Positions 39,255 to 48,155 of a DNA stretch of 64,000 bases are shown piece after piece; the first letter of the stretch is position 1; the number at the start of each line of letters is the position of its first letter. The notes beneath the pieces are model-generated. The model did not search any database. It had not been told where the DNA came from and saw only the letters and a program-made list of their open reading frames with translations. Made by a program: the position numbers and the translations under genes. Where the stretch lies: contig JAUXRI010000266.1 of NCBI GenBank assembly GCA_030681895.1, forward strand, positions 1 to 64,000, in the 5' to 3' direction. The stretch comes from Myxococcales bacterium (GTDB lineage: Bacteria; Myxococcota; Myxococcia; Myxococcales; Myxococcaceae).

Positions 39255-40691
39255 TCACCAGCTCTGGCGAACCGGCTTGCCCTCGTCGAACCCCGCCGCG
39301 CCCTGCACACCGATGAGGGCGTTCTGGTGGAGCTCCTCCAGCGTCGACGCTCCGGCATAGGTGCACGCGCTCTTCACGCCGGCGACGACGTGATCGATCA
39401 GGTCCTCGACGCCGGGCCGCTGTGGGTCGAGGTACATGCGCGAGGTGCTGATGCCCTCTTCGAACAGCTCCTTGCGCGCGCGCTCGAACAGCGAGTCCTT
39501 CTGCGTGCGGGCCTTCACGGCGCGCTGCGAGGCCATGCCGAAGTTCTCCTTGTAGAGCTTGCCGGCAGCGTCTTCGCGAATGTCGGCGGCGCTCTCGTAG
39601 GTTCCTGCGAACCAGGAGCCGATCATCACGGTGCCGGCACCACCAGCGAGCGCGAGCGCGACGTCACGTGGGTGTCGAATGCCTCCATCGGCGCAGATGG
39701 ACTTCCCGTGTTTCCGCGCCTCGGCGGCGCACTCGAGCACCGCCGAGAACTGCGGCCGGCCAACGCCAGTCATCATTCGAGTCGTGCACATCGCGCCCGG
39801 GCCGACGCCGACCTTGACGAGATCGACGCCAGCCTTGATCAGATCCGCCGTGCCTTCGCGCGTGACCACGTTGCCAGCCATCACCGGCATCTTCGGGCTC
39901 AGCGCTCTGACGGCCTCGACCGCCTCGAGCATCTTGCGTTGGTGCCCGTGCGCGGCGTCGATGACGATCAGATCGATGCCCCACTCGAGGAGCGCCTTCG
40001 CGCGACCGATGACGTCACCGCTGATGCCGACGGCCGCCGCGACCACCAGCTTCCCGGAGGCGTCGAGCGCGGGTTGATAGAGCGTGGAGCGAAGCGCGCC
40101 TTTGCGCGTCACCACCCCCACCAACGTCTTGCCGCGCAGCACCGGCGCACACGTCAGCCGCTTCACCGCGAGGCGCTCGAACATCGTCTCGAGCGGTATG
40201 CCCTCTTCGAACGAGAGCAGCTCAGTCGACATCACGCGATGGAGCTGGGTGAAGCGGTCGTGCCCTTCAGCGTCGTGCTCAGTGAAGATGCCCACCGGCT
40301 CGTTCGCGTCGTTCACCACGATCACCACGCCGTGCGAGCGCTTGTGAATGAGGTTCAGCGCCTCTTGCAGCGTCTCGTGTGGCCGGAGCGTGATCGGCGT
40401 CTCGTAGATGGCGTGCCGCGACTTCACGTACGCGATGTTCTGCTGAACGATGTCGAGGGGAATGTCCTGCGGCAGCACCGCGATGCCGCCACGCCTCGCG
40501 ACGGTCTCGGCCATTCGGCGCCCCGCCACCGCGGTCATGTTCGCGACGATGATCGGCGTGGTGAGCCCCGAGCCTGGCGGCGGGCGCAGATCGACCTCGT
40601 GGCGGGACCCGACCTCGGAGCGCGTCGGCGCCATGAAGACGTCGTTGTAGGTCAACTCGTGGAGCGGCGGCTTGTCGTCGAGGAAGCGCAT
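39255..40691 (-). CDS. guaB1: GuaB1-type GMP reductase with CBS domains
   Basis: A 478-residue member of the IMP dehydrogenase/GMP reductase family. It fits the GuaB1 group, shown in mycobacteria to be a GMP reductase (NADPH-dependent, GMP to IMP plus ammonia) with CBS domains. The N-terminal barrel strand reads LTYNDVFMAPTRSEV. Two CBS motifs (about 100-215, with GVVIVVNDANEPVGIFTEHDAEGHDRF and PVLRGKTLVGVVTRKG) are the likely site of purine-nucleotide regulation. The catalytic Cys loop is VGVGPGAMCTTRMMTGVGRPQ (Cys near 302). DGGIRHPRD and the IGSWFAGTYES phosphate-binding motif follow. The frame is otherwise full-length. Confidence 0.9.
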   Translation of the reverse strand: MRFLDDKPPLHELTYNDVFMAPTRSEVGSRHEVDLRPPPGSGLTTPIIVANMTAVAGRRMAETVARRGGIAVLPQDIPLDIVQQNIAYVKSRHAIYETPITLRPHETLQEALNLIHKRSHGVVIVVNDANEPVGIFTEHDAEGHDRFTQLHRVMSTELLSFEEGIPLETMFERLAVKRLTCAPVLRGKTLVGVVTRKGALRSTLYQPALDASGKLVVAAAVGISGDVIGRAKALLEWGIDLIVIDAAHGHQRKMLEAVEAVRALSPKMPVMAGNVVTREGTADLIKAGVDLVKVGVGPGAMCTTRMMTGVGRPQFSAVLECAAEARKHGKSICADGGIRHPRDVALALAGGAGTVMIGSWFAGTYESAADIREDAAGKLYKENFGMASQRAVKARTQKDSLFERARKELFEEGISTSRMYLDPQRPGVEDLIDHVVAGVKSACTYAGASTLEELHQNALIGVQGAAGFDEGKPVRQSW

Positions 40692-40718
40692 GGAGGCGCA
40701 GACCGTACCACCAGCGTT

Positions 40719-41324
40719 TCAGTGGGGACTCATCACCGGCCAGCCGCCCATCCACAAGGGTTCGCCAGGGGCTCCTTCGACGACGAACTCACAGGTGTCG
40801 TCTCCCTCGAGCAGGCAGCGACGCTGGCTGATCGTCACGGCGACCCCGAGCGCCCTGCCTCCTGCCTGCATGATGCCTTCGTCGAACTGGCAGAGGTGCG
40901 GCGTCGTCTTCTCGATGACGGCCAACGACTGCGCGAACTCGAGCACCCGCCAGCCGCCGATCGCAGTCCCACGATTGGCGCGGCGGTAGATCGCGTCTGC
41001 GCTGAACACGAGGTCGCCGATCGAGGCGGCGCGCGCCGGAAAGTGACGCCCATGCGACAGCATGAAGATGCTGCGCCCCATCGACGCCAGCGCGTCGGAA
41101 CCAGCCCTCTCGTGGATCACGTCGGCGAGGGTCAGCAGCAGGTCGATCGGGTACCAGCCATGGGGATCGATGGTGCGAACCAGTGGCATCCAGTGCGAGC
41201 ACAGCGTGGGCTCGGCGTCGCGGACGGCCTCGAAGACCGCGATGATGTCGGAGCCGATCGTCTCGTGCCCTTTGCCGAGGTACCCCCTTGGCTGACGAAT
41301 GGTGGACGAAGCGCGGGCGATCAC
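40719..41324 (-). CDS. V4R-like / heme-NO-binding-like sensory protein, hypothetical
   Basis: A 201-residue protein of uncertain identity. The GTG start at 41324 is in frame from the divergent rarA side and gives no signal peptide. The C-terminal half ends with QRRCLLEGDDTCEFVVE, a C..EGddtC.F pattern that resembles the V4R and related ligand-binding folds. The middle stretch contains HFPARAASIGDLVFSADAIYRRANRG. No ligand or partner is evident. It is 27 bases upstream of guaB1 on the same strand and divergent from rarA. Confidence 0.55.
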   Translation of the reverse strand: MIARASSTIRQPRGYLGKGHETIGSDIIAVFEAVRDAEPTLCSHWMPLVRTIDPHGWYPIDLLLTLADVIHERAGSDALASMGRSIFMLSHGRHFPARAASIGDLVFSADAIYRRANRGTAIGGWRVLEFAQSLAVIEKTTPHLCQFDEGIMQAGGRALGVAVTISQRRCLLEGDDTCEFVVEGAPGEPLWMGGWPVMSPH

Positions 41325-41401
41325 GGCTGTTCGATGACGGCCCCACCCCCAGACCGCAAGCCGATGCTTGCGCGACCTACCCAGACCGCTACACCGCGCC
41401 G

Positions 41402-42727
41402 ATGGACCTGTTCGACCACGCTGCCGGCACCGAGGCCGCCGCCAGGGCGCCGCTCGCCGAGCGAATGCGGCCGCGCACCCTCGACGAGTACGTCGGGCAG
41501 GAGCACCTCACTGGCCCGGGCAAGCTGCTGCGTCGCGCGATCGAGATCGATCAGGTGCCGTCGATGGTGTTCTGGGGTCCTCCGGGCACGGGGAAGACGA
41601 CGCTGGCGCGGGTGATCGCGAACGCAACCGGCGCGCACTTCGAGTCGGTCTCGGCGGTGCTGGCTGGCGTGAAAGACCTCCGCGAGGCCGTCGCGCGCGC
41701 TGAAGAGCGCTGGAAGCTCAACCGCAAACGCACCCTGCTCTTCGTCGACGAGATCCACCGCTTCAACAAGGGCCAGCAGGACGCGCTGCTCCCGCACGTC
41801 GAGAAGGGCACCCTCACGCTCCTGGGCGCGACGACCGAGAACCCGTCGTTCGAGGTGAACGCCGCGCTGCTGTCACGAATGCGGGTGCTGACGCTGCGCG
41901 GTCTCGAAGAAGACGAACTGCGCGCGGTGTTGAGGCGAGCCATCGACGACCCACGCGGGCTCGACAAGAAGGTGACCGTCGACGACGACGCGCTCGCCTT
42001 CATCGCGATGATGGCCGCAGGCGACGCACGACGGGCGCTCACCGCGCTCGAGGTCGCTGCCCAGCACGGCGGCGCGCACGTCACGAAGCAGTCCGCAGAA
42101 GAGGCGATGCAGCAGCGCACCCTGCTCTACGACAGGAGCGGCGAAGAGCACTTCAACATCATCTCGGCCTTCATCAAGTCGATGCGCGCCTCCGATCCCG
42201 ACGCCGCCGTGTACTGGCTCGCGCGCATGATCGAATCTGGCGAAGACGTGCGCTTCATCGTGCGTCGCATGGTGATCTTCGCGAGCGAAGACGTCGGCAA
42301 CGCGGATCCGCGAGGGCTGCAGGTGGCCGTGTCGGCGCTCCACGCGCTCGAGTTGATGGGCCTGCCCGAGGGCACGCTGCCGCTGACGCAGGCCGTGACG
42401 TACCTGGCGATGGCGCCGAAATCGAACACCGCGCTGACGACGTGGGCGAAGGCGCGTGAGGCCGTGATGAAGCACGGACCGTTGCCCGTCCCCATGCACC
42501 TGCGAAACGCGCCGACGAAGCTGATGAAGTCCATCGGCTACGGCTCGGGCTACCAATACCCTCACGACTTCGACGGCCACTTCGTGCCTGACAACGGCCT
42601 GCCCGAAGGGCTTCGTGGAGAGCGCTTCTACGAGCCGTCCGAGAACGGCGACGAGAAGGCGATGAAGGCGCGGCTCACTGAGTTGCGATCGTTGCGCACC
42701 CCGAAAGAACCGGGCAGTGACGGCTGA
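41402..42727 (+). CDS. rarA: replication-associated recombination protein A
   Basis: A 441-residue AAA+ ATPase related to clamp loaders (MgsA/RarA), acting at stalled replication forks. The start at 41402 (MDLFDHAAG) gives the usual length. Walker A is GPPGTGKT (59-66), Walker B LLFVDEIHRFNKGQQDALLP, sensor 1 LLGATTENPSFEV and the arginine-finger region ALLSRMRVL. The C-terminal tetramerisation part includes RSGEEHFNIISAFIKSMRASDPDAA and YPHDFDGHFVPDNGLPEGL, both signatures of the family. It heads a plus-strand run with an SDR gene 27 bases downstream. Confidence 0.95.
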   Translation: MDLFDHAAGTEAAARAPLAERMRPRTLDEYVGQEHLTGPGKLLRRAIEIDQVPSMVFWGPPGTGKTTLARVIANATGAHFESVSAVLAGVKDLREAVARAEERWKLNRKRTLLFVDEIHRFNKGQQDALLPHVEKGTLTLLGATTENPSFEVNAALLSRMRVLTLRGLEEDELRAVLRRAIDDPRGLDKKVTVDDDALAFIAMMAAGDARRALTALEVAAQHGGAHVTKQSAEEAMQQRTLLYDRSGEEHFNIISAFIKSMRASDPDAAVYWLARMIESGEDVRFIVRRMVIFASEDVGNADPRGLQVAVSALHALELMGLPEGTLPLTQAVTYLAMAPKSNTALTTWAKAREAVMKHGPLPVPMHLRNAPTKLMKSIGYGSGYQYPHDFDGHFVPDNGLPEGLRGERFYEPSENGDEKAMKARLTELRSLRTPKEPGSDG

Positions 42728-42753
42728 CACGACTTTCTGAAAGGCACCTCGAC

Positions 42754-43524
42754 ATGACGACCCCGCTCATCCAGCTCACCGACAAGGTTGCGCTCATCAC
42801 CGGCGCCTCGCGCGGCATCGGAGAGGCCATCGCCCTCGCTTTCGCCAACGCCGGAGCGAAGGTCATCCTCGCGGCCCGCAAGCCCGACGCGCTCGAGTCG
42901 GTTGCGGCCGCCATCGTGAAGGCCGGAGGCCAGGCGCTCGCGGTGCCGGCCCACACCGGGAAGCTCGAAGACGTGAAGCGGCTCGTCGCTGCCGGCGTGG
43001 AGCGCTTCGGGAAGATCGACGTGCTGGTGAACAACGCCGCGACGAACCCCTTCTTCGGCCCGATGCTGGACATCGAAGACGCCGCCTTCGACAAGACGTT
43101 CGAGGTGAACGTGAAGGGCTACTTCTGGCTCTCGCGCGAGGTCGCCCAGCACCTGCAGGCGCGCAACGCGAAGGGCTCGATCATCAACGTCGCCAGCGTC
43201 GCCGGGCTCTCGGCCGCGCCGATGCAGGGCGTCTACGGAATGACGAAGGCTGCGGTGATCTCGATGACGAAGACCTTCGCCGCCGAGCTGGGCGCGTCGG
43301 GCATTCGCGTCAACGCCATCGCGCCCGGGCTCGTCGAGACGAAGTTCGCCTCGGCCCTCACCTCGAATGAAGACATCTTGAAGCTGGTGACGAACCGCAC
43401 GCCGCTGGGCCGCCACGCTCAACCCGAGGAGATCGCCGGCGCCGCGCTGTACCTCGCGTCCGATGCCTCGAGCTTCACCACGGGCCAGACCCTCGTGGTC
43501 GACGGCGGGTTCACCATCAGCTGA
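42754..43524 (+). CDS. SDR family oxidoreductase
   Basis: A 256-residue classical short-chain dehydrogenase/reductase, NAD(P)H-dependent, with an unknown alcohol or ketone substrate. TGASRGIG forms the nucleotide loop (16-23), NNAATNPF the NNAG-type motif, and the catalytic triad is Ser near 148, Tyr161 and Lys165 (YGMTK). The C-terminal TGQTLVVDGGFTIS end is standard. The Arg near residue 42 (AARKPDA) favours NADP. It lies between rarA and an FGGY kinase gene, so it may work on the product or precursor of that kinase, but the spacing (71 bases) does not prove an operon. Confidence 0.92.
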   Translation: MTTPLIQLTDKVALITGASRGIGEAIALAFANAGAKVILAARKPDALESVAAAIVKAGGQALAVPAHTGKLEDVKRLVAAGVERFGKIDVLVNNAATNPFFGPMLDIEDAAFDKTFEVNVKGYFWLSREVAQHLQARNAKGSIINVASVAGLSAAPMQGVYGMTKAAVISMTKTFAAELGASGIRVNAIAPGLVETKFASALTSNEDILKLVTNRTPLGRHAQPEEIAGAALYLASDASSFTTGQTLVVDGGFTIS

Positions 43525-43595
43525 AACCTCCCGCGCGGAATCCGAGGGTGCGGACGGTGGCAGGCGGTTAGCAGGTGTGCCAGCACGCCCCTCTC

Positions 43596-45140
43596 ATGTC
43601 CGACGCCACCATCCTCGCCTTCGATCTCGGCACCTCGGGCCTCAAGGCTGCGGTCATCTCATCGCGCGCGGCGGTGGTGGACAGTGAGGTCGTCCCGCTC
43701 GACGTGACGTTGCTCCCCGGCGGTGGTGCGGAGCAGCGACCGGCCGACTGGTGGGCTGCGATGGTGAAGGCGGCCACGGCGCTGTGGGCGCGCGGCGCCG
43801 CAAAAGCGGAGCACGTCGTCGGCATCGCGCTCTCGTCTCAGTGGGGCGGCACGGTCGCCGTCGATCGCCAGGGCACGCCGCTCCGCCCCGCGCTGATCTG
43901 GATGGACTCGCGTGGCCGCGACGAATCACGACGGCTCGCCGGTGGCTTTCCTTCGATCGACGGCTACGGCGCGTTCAAGGCGCTCAGCTGGATCAGGAAG
44001 ACGGGCGGAGTGCCGAGCCTCTCGGGGAAAGATCCCGTCGGCCACATCGCCTGGCTCAAGCGGCACGAGCGCGCGACGTACGACGCGACGCACTGCTTCC
44101 TCGAGCCGAAGGACTGGGTGAACCTGAAGCTGACCGGCCGCGCGGCTGCGAGCTTCGACTCCATCGTCCTCCACTGGGCGACCGACAACCGCGACATCAA
44201 CGCGATCCGGTACGACGACGCGATGCTGAAGCTGGCCGAGCTCGAGCGCGCGAAGCTGCCCGAGCTGATCCCCGCGGCTTCGATCGTCGGCGAGCTCACC
44301 AGGGAGGCGGCTGCTGCGCTCGGCCTCTCGACGAAGGTGAAGGTGGCGAGCGGCGCCGCCGACATGCACACCGCGGCGATCGGCGCCGGCACCGTCGCTG
44401 ACTACGAGGCGCACCTGTGCCTCGGAACCTCGTCGTGGCTGCTCGCGCACGTGCCGTTCAAGAAGGCCGACCTCGCGCACAACATGGCGTCGCTCCCGGC
44501 GGCGATCCCCGGCCGGTACCTCTTCTGCAACGAGCAGGAGTCAGCCGCCGGTGGCCTCAAGTTCGTCGCCGAGACCCTGCTCAAGCGCACCGACTACCTC
44601 GCGATGTTCGACGAAGCCGAGCAGGCGCCTGCCGGCAGTGACGGCCTCACCTGGCTCCCGTGGCTTCATGGAGAGCGCTCACCGGTCGACGACTCGAAGG
44701 TGCGCGGCGGCTTCGCGGGCCTCTCGCTCGGGCACGAGCAACGCCACGTCATTCGCGCCGTGCTCGAGGGCGTCGCGTTCAACACCCGGTGGCTCCAGAT
44801 GCACCTCGAGACCAACCTCGGCCGGCAGCTCGCGGCGGTGACCGTCGTCGGTGGTGGCGCGCGCTCTCCACTGTGGTGCCAGATTCACGCTGACGTGCTC
44901 GGCCGGCCCGTGAAGCAGGCCGAGGCCCCGCAGATGACGAACGCTCGCGGCGCCGGTGCGCTCGGGCTCGTCGCCCTCGGTCTGCTCTCCTGGAGTGACG
45001 TGCACGCACTCGTGCCGATCGCGAAGACCTTCGAGCCCAGGCGCGAGTTCAAGAACCTCTACGACGACCGTTTCGAGCAGTTTCTGCTCGAGTTCAAACA
45101 CCGCCAGGCGATGGGGCGGCGATTCATGGGTGGACACTGA
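43596..45140 (+). CDS. FGGY family carbohydrate kinase (xylulokinase-like)
   Basis: A 514-residue sugar kinase of the FGGY family, xylulokinase-like. The start at 43596 (MSDATI) is chosen since the ILAFDLGTSGLKAAV phosphate-1 motif follows at once; an ATG-like TGC context 7 codons upstream is weaker. Other motifs are WWAAMVKAA, then LIWMDSRGRDESR, SGAADMHTAAIGAGT and the adenosine-binding GGGARSPLWCQI with LGRPVKQ. The ATP-dependent phosphorylation of a ketose or polyol is expected; the substrate is unknown. The next gene (PLP lyase-like) starts 2 bases downstream, so co-expression is likely. Confidence 0.92.
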   Translation: MSDATILAFDLGTSGLKAAVISSRAAVVDSEVVPLDVTLLPGGGAEQRPADWWAAMVKAATALWARGAAKAEHVVGIALSSQWGGTVAVDRQGTPLRPALIWMDSRGRDESRRLAGGFPSIDGYGAFKALSWIRKTGGVPSLSGKDPVGHIAWLKRHERATYDATHCFLEPKDWVNLKLTGRAAASFDSIVLHWATDNRDINAIRYDDAMLKLAELERAKLPELIPAASIVGELTREAAAALGLSTKVKVASGAADMHTAAIGAGTVADYEAHLCLGTSSWLLAHVPFKKADLAHNMASLPAAIPGRYLFCNEQESAAGGLKFVAETLLKRTDYLAMFDEAEQAPAGSDGLTWLPWLHGERSPVDDSKVRGGFAGLSLGHEQRHVIRAVLEGVAFNTRWLQMHLETNLGRQLAAVTVVGGGARSPLWCQIHADVLGRPVKQAEAPQMTNARGAGALGLVALGLLSWSDVHALVPIAKTFEPRREFKNLYDDRFEQFLLEFKHRQAMGRRFMGGH

Positions 45141-45142
45141 CG

Positions 45143-46663
45143 ATGGATATTCCGAACGCTGCGCAAGCCGTCCTCTCCCGCCTGCCGAAGGGTGTCGCGC
45201 GACGCCTCGAGGTGGTGCTCGACAAGCTGCCGATCGTCGGCGACATGGTGCGGGCCGAGAAGAAGAAGCTCGCCGAGTCGATGCGCGAGTCGGTGAGAAA
45301 ACACCGGCCCACCGAGCTGAAGTTCGACGCCCTGCCGCGTGAGGGCCTGTCGCAGGAGCTGATCCTCGAGACGCTCCGCACCCTCTCGACCCGCGAGTCG
45401 CCGATGTGGCGCGAGGGCCGCGTCTCGGGCGGGGTCTACCATGGTGACGAGCAGCACCTGCGCTTCCTCAACGAGGTGTACGCGCTGTACTCGCAGGCCA
45501 ACCCGTTGCACGCCGACGTGTGGCCCTCGGTGGCGCGGTTCGAGGCCGACCTCGTCGCGTTCACCGCGAAGCTGATGGGCGGCGACGCGCACCTCGAGGA
45601 CGACGAGCAGGTCGTCTGCGGAACGCTCTCGTCCGGCGGCACCGAGAGCATCATGTTGGCGATGAAGGCGTACCGCGATCACGCGCGCGCCACGCGAGGC
45701 ATCAAGCAGGGCAACATCGTCGCTCCCGTCTCGGCGCACCCGGCGTTCGACAAGGCCGCGCACACCATGGGCGTCGAGATGCGCCGCGTGCCGGTCGATG
45801 GAGACGGCCGCGCCAACGTGGCCGCGATGAAGGCCGCGGTCGATGGGTCGACGCTCGTGATGATCGGCTCGGCGGTCTCGTTTCCTCACGGCGTCATCGA
45901 CCCGATCGAAGAGCTCTCGGAGTTCGCGCGCGCCAAGGGCATCGGCTTTCACACCGACGGCTGTCTGGGCGGCTTCATCCTCGCGTTCGCGGCCGAGGCC
46001 GGCTTCCCGGCGCCGAAGTTCGACTTCTCGCTGCCGGGCGTGACGTCGATGTCGAACGACACGCACAAGTTCGGCTACGCGGCGAAGGGCAGCTCGGTGG
46101 TGCTGTATCGGGGGCGTGCGCTGCGCCGGCACCAGTACTTCACGACGCCGGAGTGGACGGGCGGCCTCTACGTGACGCCCGGCTTCGCAGGCAGCCGGCC
46201 CGGAGCGCTCATCGCGTCGGCGTGGGCAGCGATGGTGTCACTCGGTCACGACGGCTACGTGAAGCACACGCGCGCGGTGCTCGAGACGGCGAGAGCGATT
46301 CGCAAGTCGATCGAGGCGATTCCCCAGCTGCGCATCATCGGAGATCCGCTGTGGGTGATCGCGTTCAAGTCCGACGTCATCGACGTGTACCGGGTGCTCG
46401 ACGAGATGGCGAAGCGGGGGTGGAGCCTCAACGGCCTCCAGCACCCTGCCGCGGTGCACCTGTGCGTGACGCTGCGCCACACCCAGCCCGGCGTCGCGGA
46501 GAAGTTCGCCGCTGACCTGCGGGCCTCGGTCGAAGCCGTGCGCGACACGCCACCCGCGAAGGACGGCATGGCCCCGGTCTATGGCCTGGCCTCGTCGCTG
46601 CCGTTCAAGGGCATGGTCAGCGACATGCTCTGCTCGTACGTCGACGCGCTCTACGACGCCTGA
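45143..46663 (+). CDS. sphingosine-1-phosphate-lyase-like PLP enzyme
   Basis: A 506-residue group II PLP decarboxylase-fold enzyme close to eukaryotic sphingosine-1-phosphate lyase. It has the aldolase-like STHK-type lysine in SNDTHKFGYAAKGSSVVLY with Lys309. The glycine-rich loop is GTLSSGGTESIMLAMKAYRDHAR, and the HTDGCLGGF Asp binds the pyridine nitrogen. The KSDVIDVYRVLDEMAKRGW region is also conserved. S1P lyases split phosphorylated sphingoid bases into a fatty aldehyde and phosphoethanolamine. Myxobacteria make sphingolipids, so this is reasonable, but the preceding FGGY kinase gene acts on sugars by family, so a phosphorylated polyol or aminodiol substrate is also possible. Confidence 0.85.
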   Translation: MDIPNAAQAVLSRLPKGVARRLEVVLDKLPIVGDMVRAEKKKLAESMRESVRKHRPTELKFDALPREGLSQELILETLRTLSTRESPMWREGRVSGGVYHGDEQHLRFLNEVYALYSQANPLHADVWPSVARFEADLVAFTAKLMGGDAHLEDDEQVVCGTLSSGGTESIMLAMKAYRDHARATRGIKQGNIVAPVSAHPAFDKAAHTMGVEMRRVPVDGDGRANVAAMKAAVDGSTLVMIGSAVSFPHGVIDPIEELSEFARAKGIGFHTDGCLGGFILAFAAEAGFPAPKFDFSLPGVTSMSNDTHKFGYAAKGSSVVLYRGRALRRHQYFTTPEWTGGLYVTPGFAGSRPGALIASAWAAMVSLGHDGYVKHTRAVLETARAIRKSIEAIPQLRIIGDPLWVIAFKSDVIDVYRVLDEMAKRGWSLNGLQHPAAVHLCVTLRHTQPGVAEKFAADLRASVEAVRDTPPAKDGMAPVYGLASSLPFKGMVSDMLCSYVDALYDA

Positions 46664-46670
46664 GGCGTCA

Positions 46671-48155
46671 TCACATCGACAGCTCGCCCGTGTCGGGCCC
46701 GTCATCGAACTCGTCGTCCTCGCCCTCACCCTTCTTCATGGTGCGGCCGGCGACCTCGTACTGCTTGAGCAGGCGACGGAAGTTGGAGCGATCGACTCCG
46801 GCGGCCCGCGCGGCGCTCGACACGTTGCCCGCCGACTTCTCGAGCAGCGCCGAGAGGTAGCGGCGTTCGAAGGCGCGCATCGCGAGCTTCTTCGCCTGGG
46901 CGTACGGCAGGTGGGCCAGGCTGAACAGCTCGACGTCGGCGCCGCCCTTCTGGTTGCTGCGGATCTCGGCGGGCAGGTCCTCGAGATCGATCTGCTCGGT
47001 CGCGCTGAGCACCACGGCGCGCTCGATGACGTTCTCGAGCTCACGCACGTTTCCGATCCACCGCGCGGTCGTCAGGGCCTCCATGGCGCCCGTCGAGATG
47101 ACGCTGAGCTTCTTGCCCATCTTGTCCGCGTAGATGCGCAGGAAGTGGCTTGCGAGGAGCGGAATGTCCTCCGGCCGCTCACGAAGCGAGGGCAGCTGCA
47201 CCGAGATGACGTTCAGGCGGTAGAAGAGATCTTCGCGGAACCTGCCCTGCTCCTTCGCCTTGGTGAGGTCGACGTTGGTGGCCGCGATGACGCGCACGTC
47301 GACCTTGAGGGTGTCGTTGGCGCCGACCCGCTTGACCTCACCCTCCTGCAGCACGCGGAGCAACCGCACTTGCGTCGCCGCTGGGATATCGCCCATCACG
47401 TCGAGGAAGATGGTGCCGCCGTCGGCCGCTTCGAAGAGGCCCTTCTTGTTGGCGGTCGCGCCGGTGAACGAGCCCTTCATGTGCCCGAACAGCTCGCTCT
47501 CGAGCAGGGTGTCGGTGAGGGCCGAACAGTTGACCGCGACGAAGGGCTTGTCCTTGCGCGGGCTGCGGTAGTGAATCGCGCGCGCCACCAATTCCTTACC
47601 GGTGCCGCTCTCGCCCTGGATGAGGACGGTGGCGGTCGAGTAGCTCACCGTCTCGACGAGCTTGAACACCGAGCGCATCTGCTGCGACTGGCCGACGAGG
47701 TCTTCGAACTGGTTCTTGAAGTTGAGCGCCTCTTCGAGGAACCGCGTGCGATCGCGCAGGGCCTTCTTCTCGGCGGCGCGCGCGACGGCGAGCGAGAGCA
47801 CGTCGATGTTCTCGAACGGCTTGGTCAGGTAGTCGTAGGCGCCGGCCTTCACCGCCTCGACGGCCGTCTCGACGGTCGCGAAGGCCGTCATCATGATGAC
47901 CTCGACGTCAGGCCGGCTCTGCTTGAAGGCCTTGAGCAGGTCCATGCCCGAGAGGTTGGGCATCTTGATGTCGAGCACGGCTACGTCGAACGAGGGATCC
48001 TTGGCGGCCGAGAGCCCTTCGACGGCGTCGTCGATGGCGACCACCGTATAGCCCTCACGGCTCAGGATCTCGGACGCTGCGCGAAGGACGATCTTGTCAT
48101 CGTCGACGACGAGGACCTTGGCCTTCTTGATCACGACAGGTTGAGTGACGCTCAT
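46671..48155 (-). CDS. NtrC-type sigma-54-dependent response regulator with altered Walker B
   Basis: A 494-residue regulator with three domains: a receiver (phospho-Asp62, Lys112), an AAA+ domain, and a Fis-type HTH (VSSAARAAGVDRSNFRRLLKQY). The AAA+ part has Walker A GESGTGKE (181-188) and GSFTGA (228-233), a natural variant of the sigma-54-contacting GAFTGA loop. The Walker B motif reads IFLDVMGD, with Val253 in place of the hydrolytic Glu normally after the Asp (GTLFLDE). It would bind ATP but may hydrolyse it poorly. Its start overlaps the stop of the hybrid kinase gene (48152-48155), so the two form a two-component pair, but a Walker-B defect would weaken sigma-54 activation. Confidence 0.92.
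   Translation of the reverse strand: MSVTQPVVIKKAKVLVVDDDKIVLRAASEILSREGYTVVAIDDAVEGLSAAKDPSFDVAVLDIKMPNLSGMDLLKAFKQSRPDVEVIMMTAFATVETAVEAVKAGAYDYLTKPFENIDVLSLAVARAAEKKALRDRTRFLEEALNFKNQFEDLVGQSQQMRSVFKLVETVSYSTATVLIQGESGTGKELVARAIHYRSPRKDKPFVAVNCSALTDTLLESELFGHMKGSFTGATANKKGLFEAADGGTIFLDVMGDIPAATQVRLLRVLQEGEVKRVGANDTLKVDVRVIAATNVDLTKAKEQGRFREDLFYRLNVISVQLPSLRERPEDIPLLASHFLRIYADKMGKKLSVISTGAMEALTTARWIGNVRELENVIERAVVLSATEQIDLEDLPAEIRSNQKGGADVELFSLAHLPYAQAKKLAMRAFERRYLSALLEKSAGNVSSAARAAGVDRSNFRRLLKQYEVAGRTMKKGEGEDDEFDDGPDTGELSM

Noticed and set aside
42754-46663. A complete sphingosine-phosphate degradation operon (reductase, kinase, lyase)
   Set aside because: The kinase is of the FGGY sugar-kinase family, not the diacylglycerol/sphingosine kinase family, so the lipid pathway cannot be claimed from these genes.
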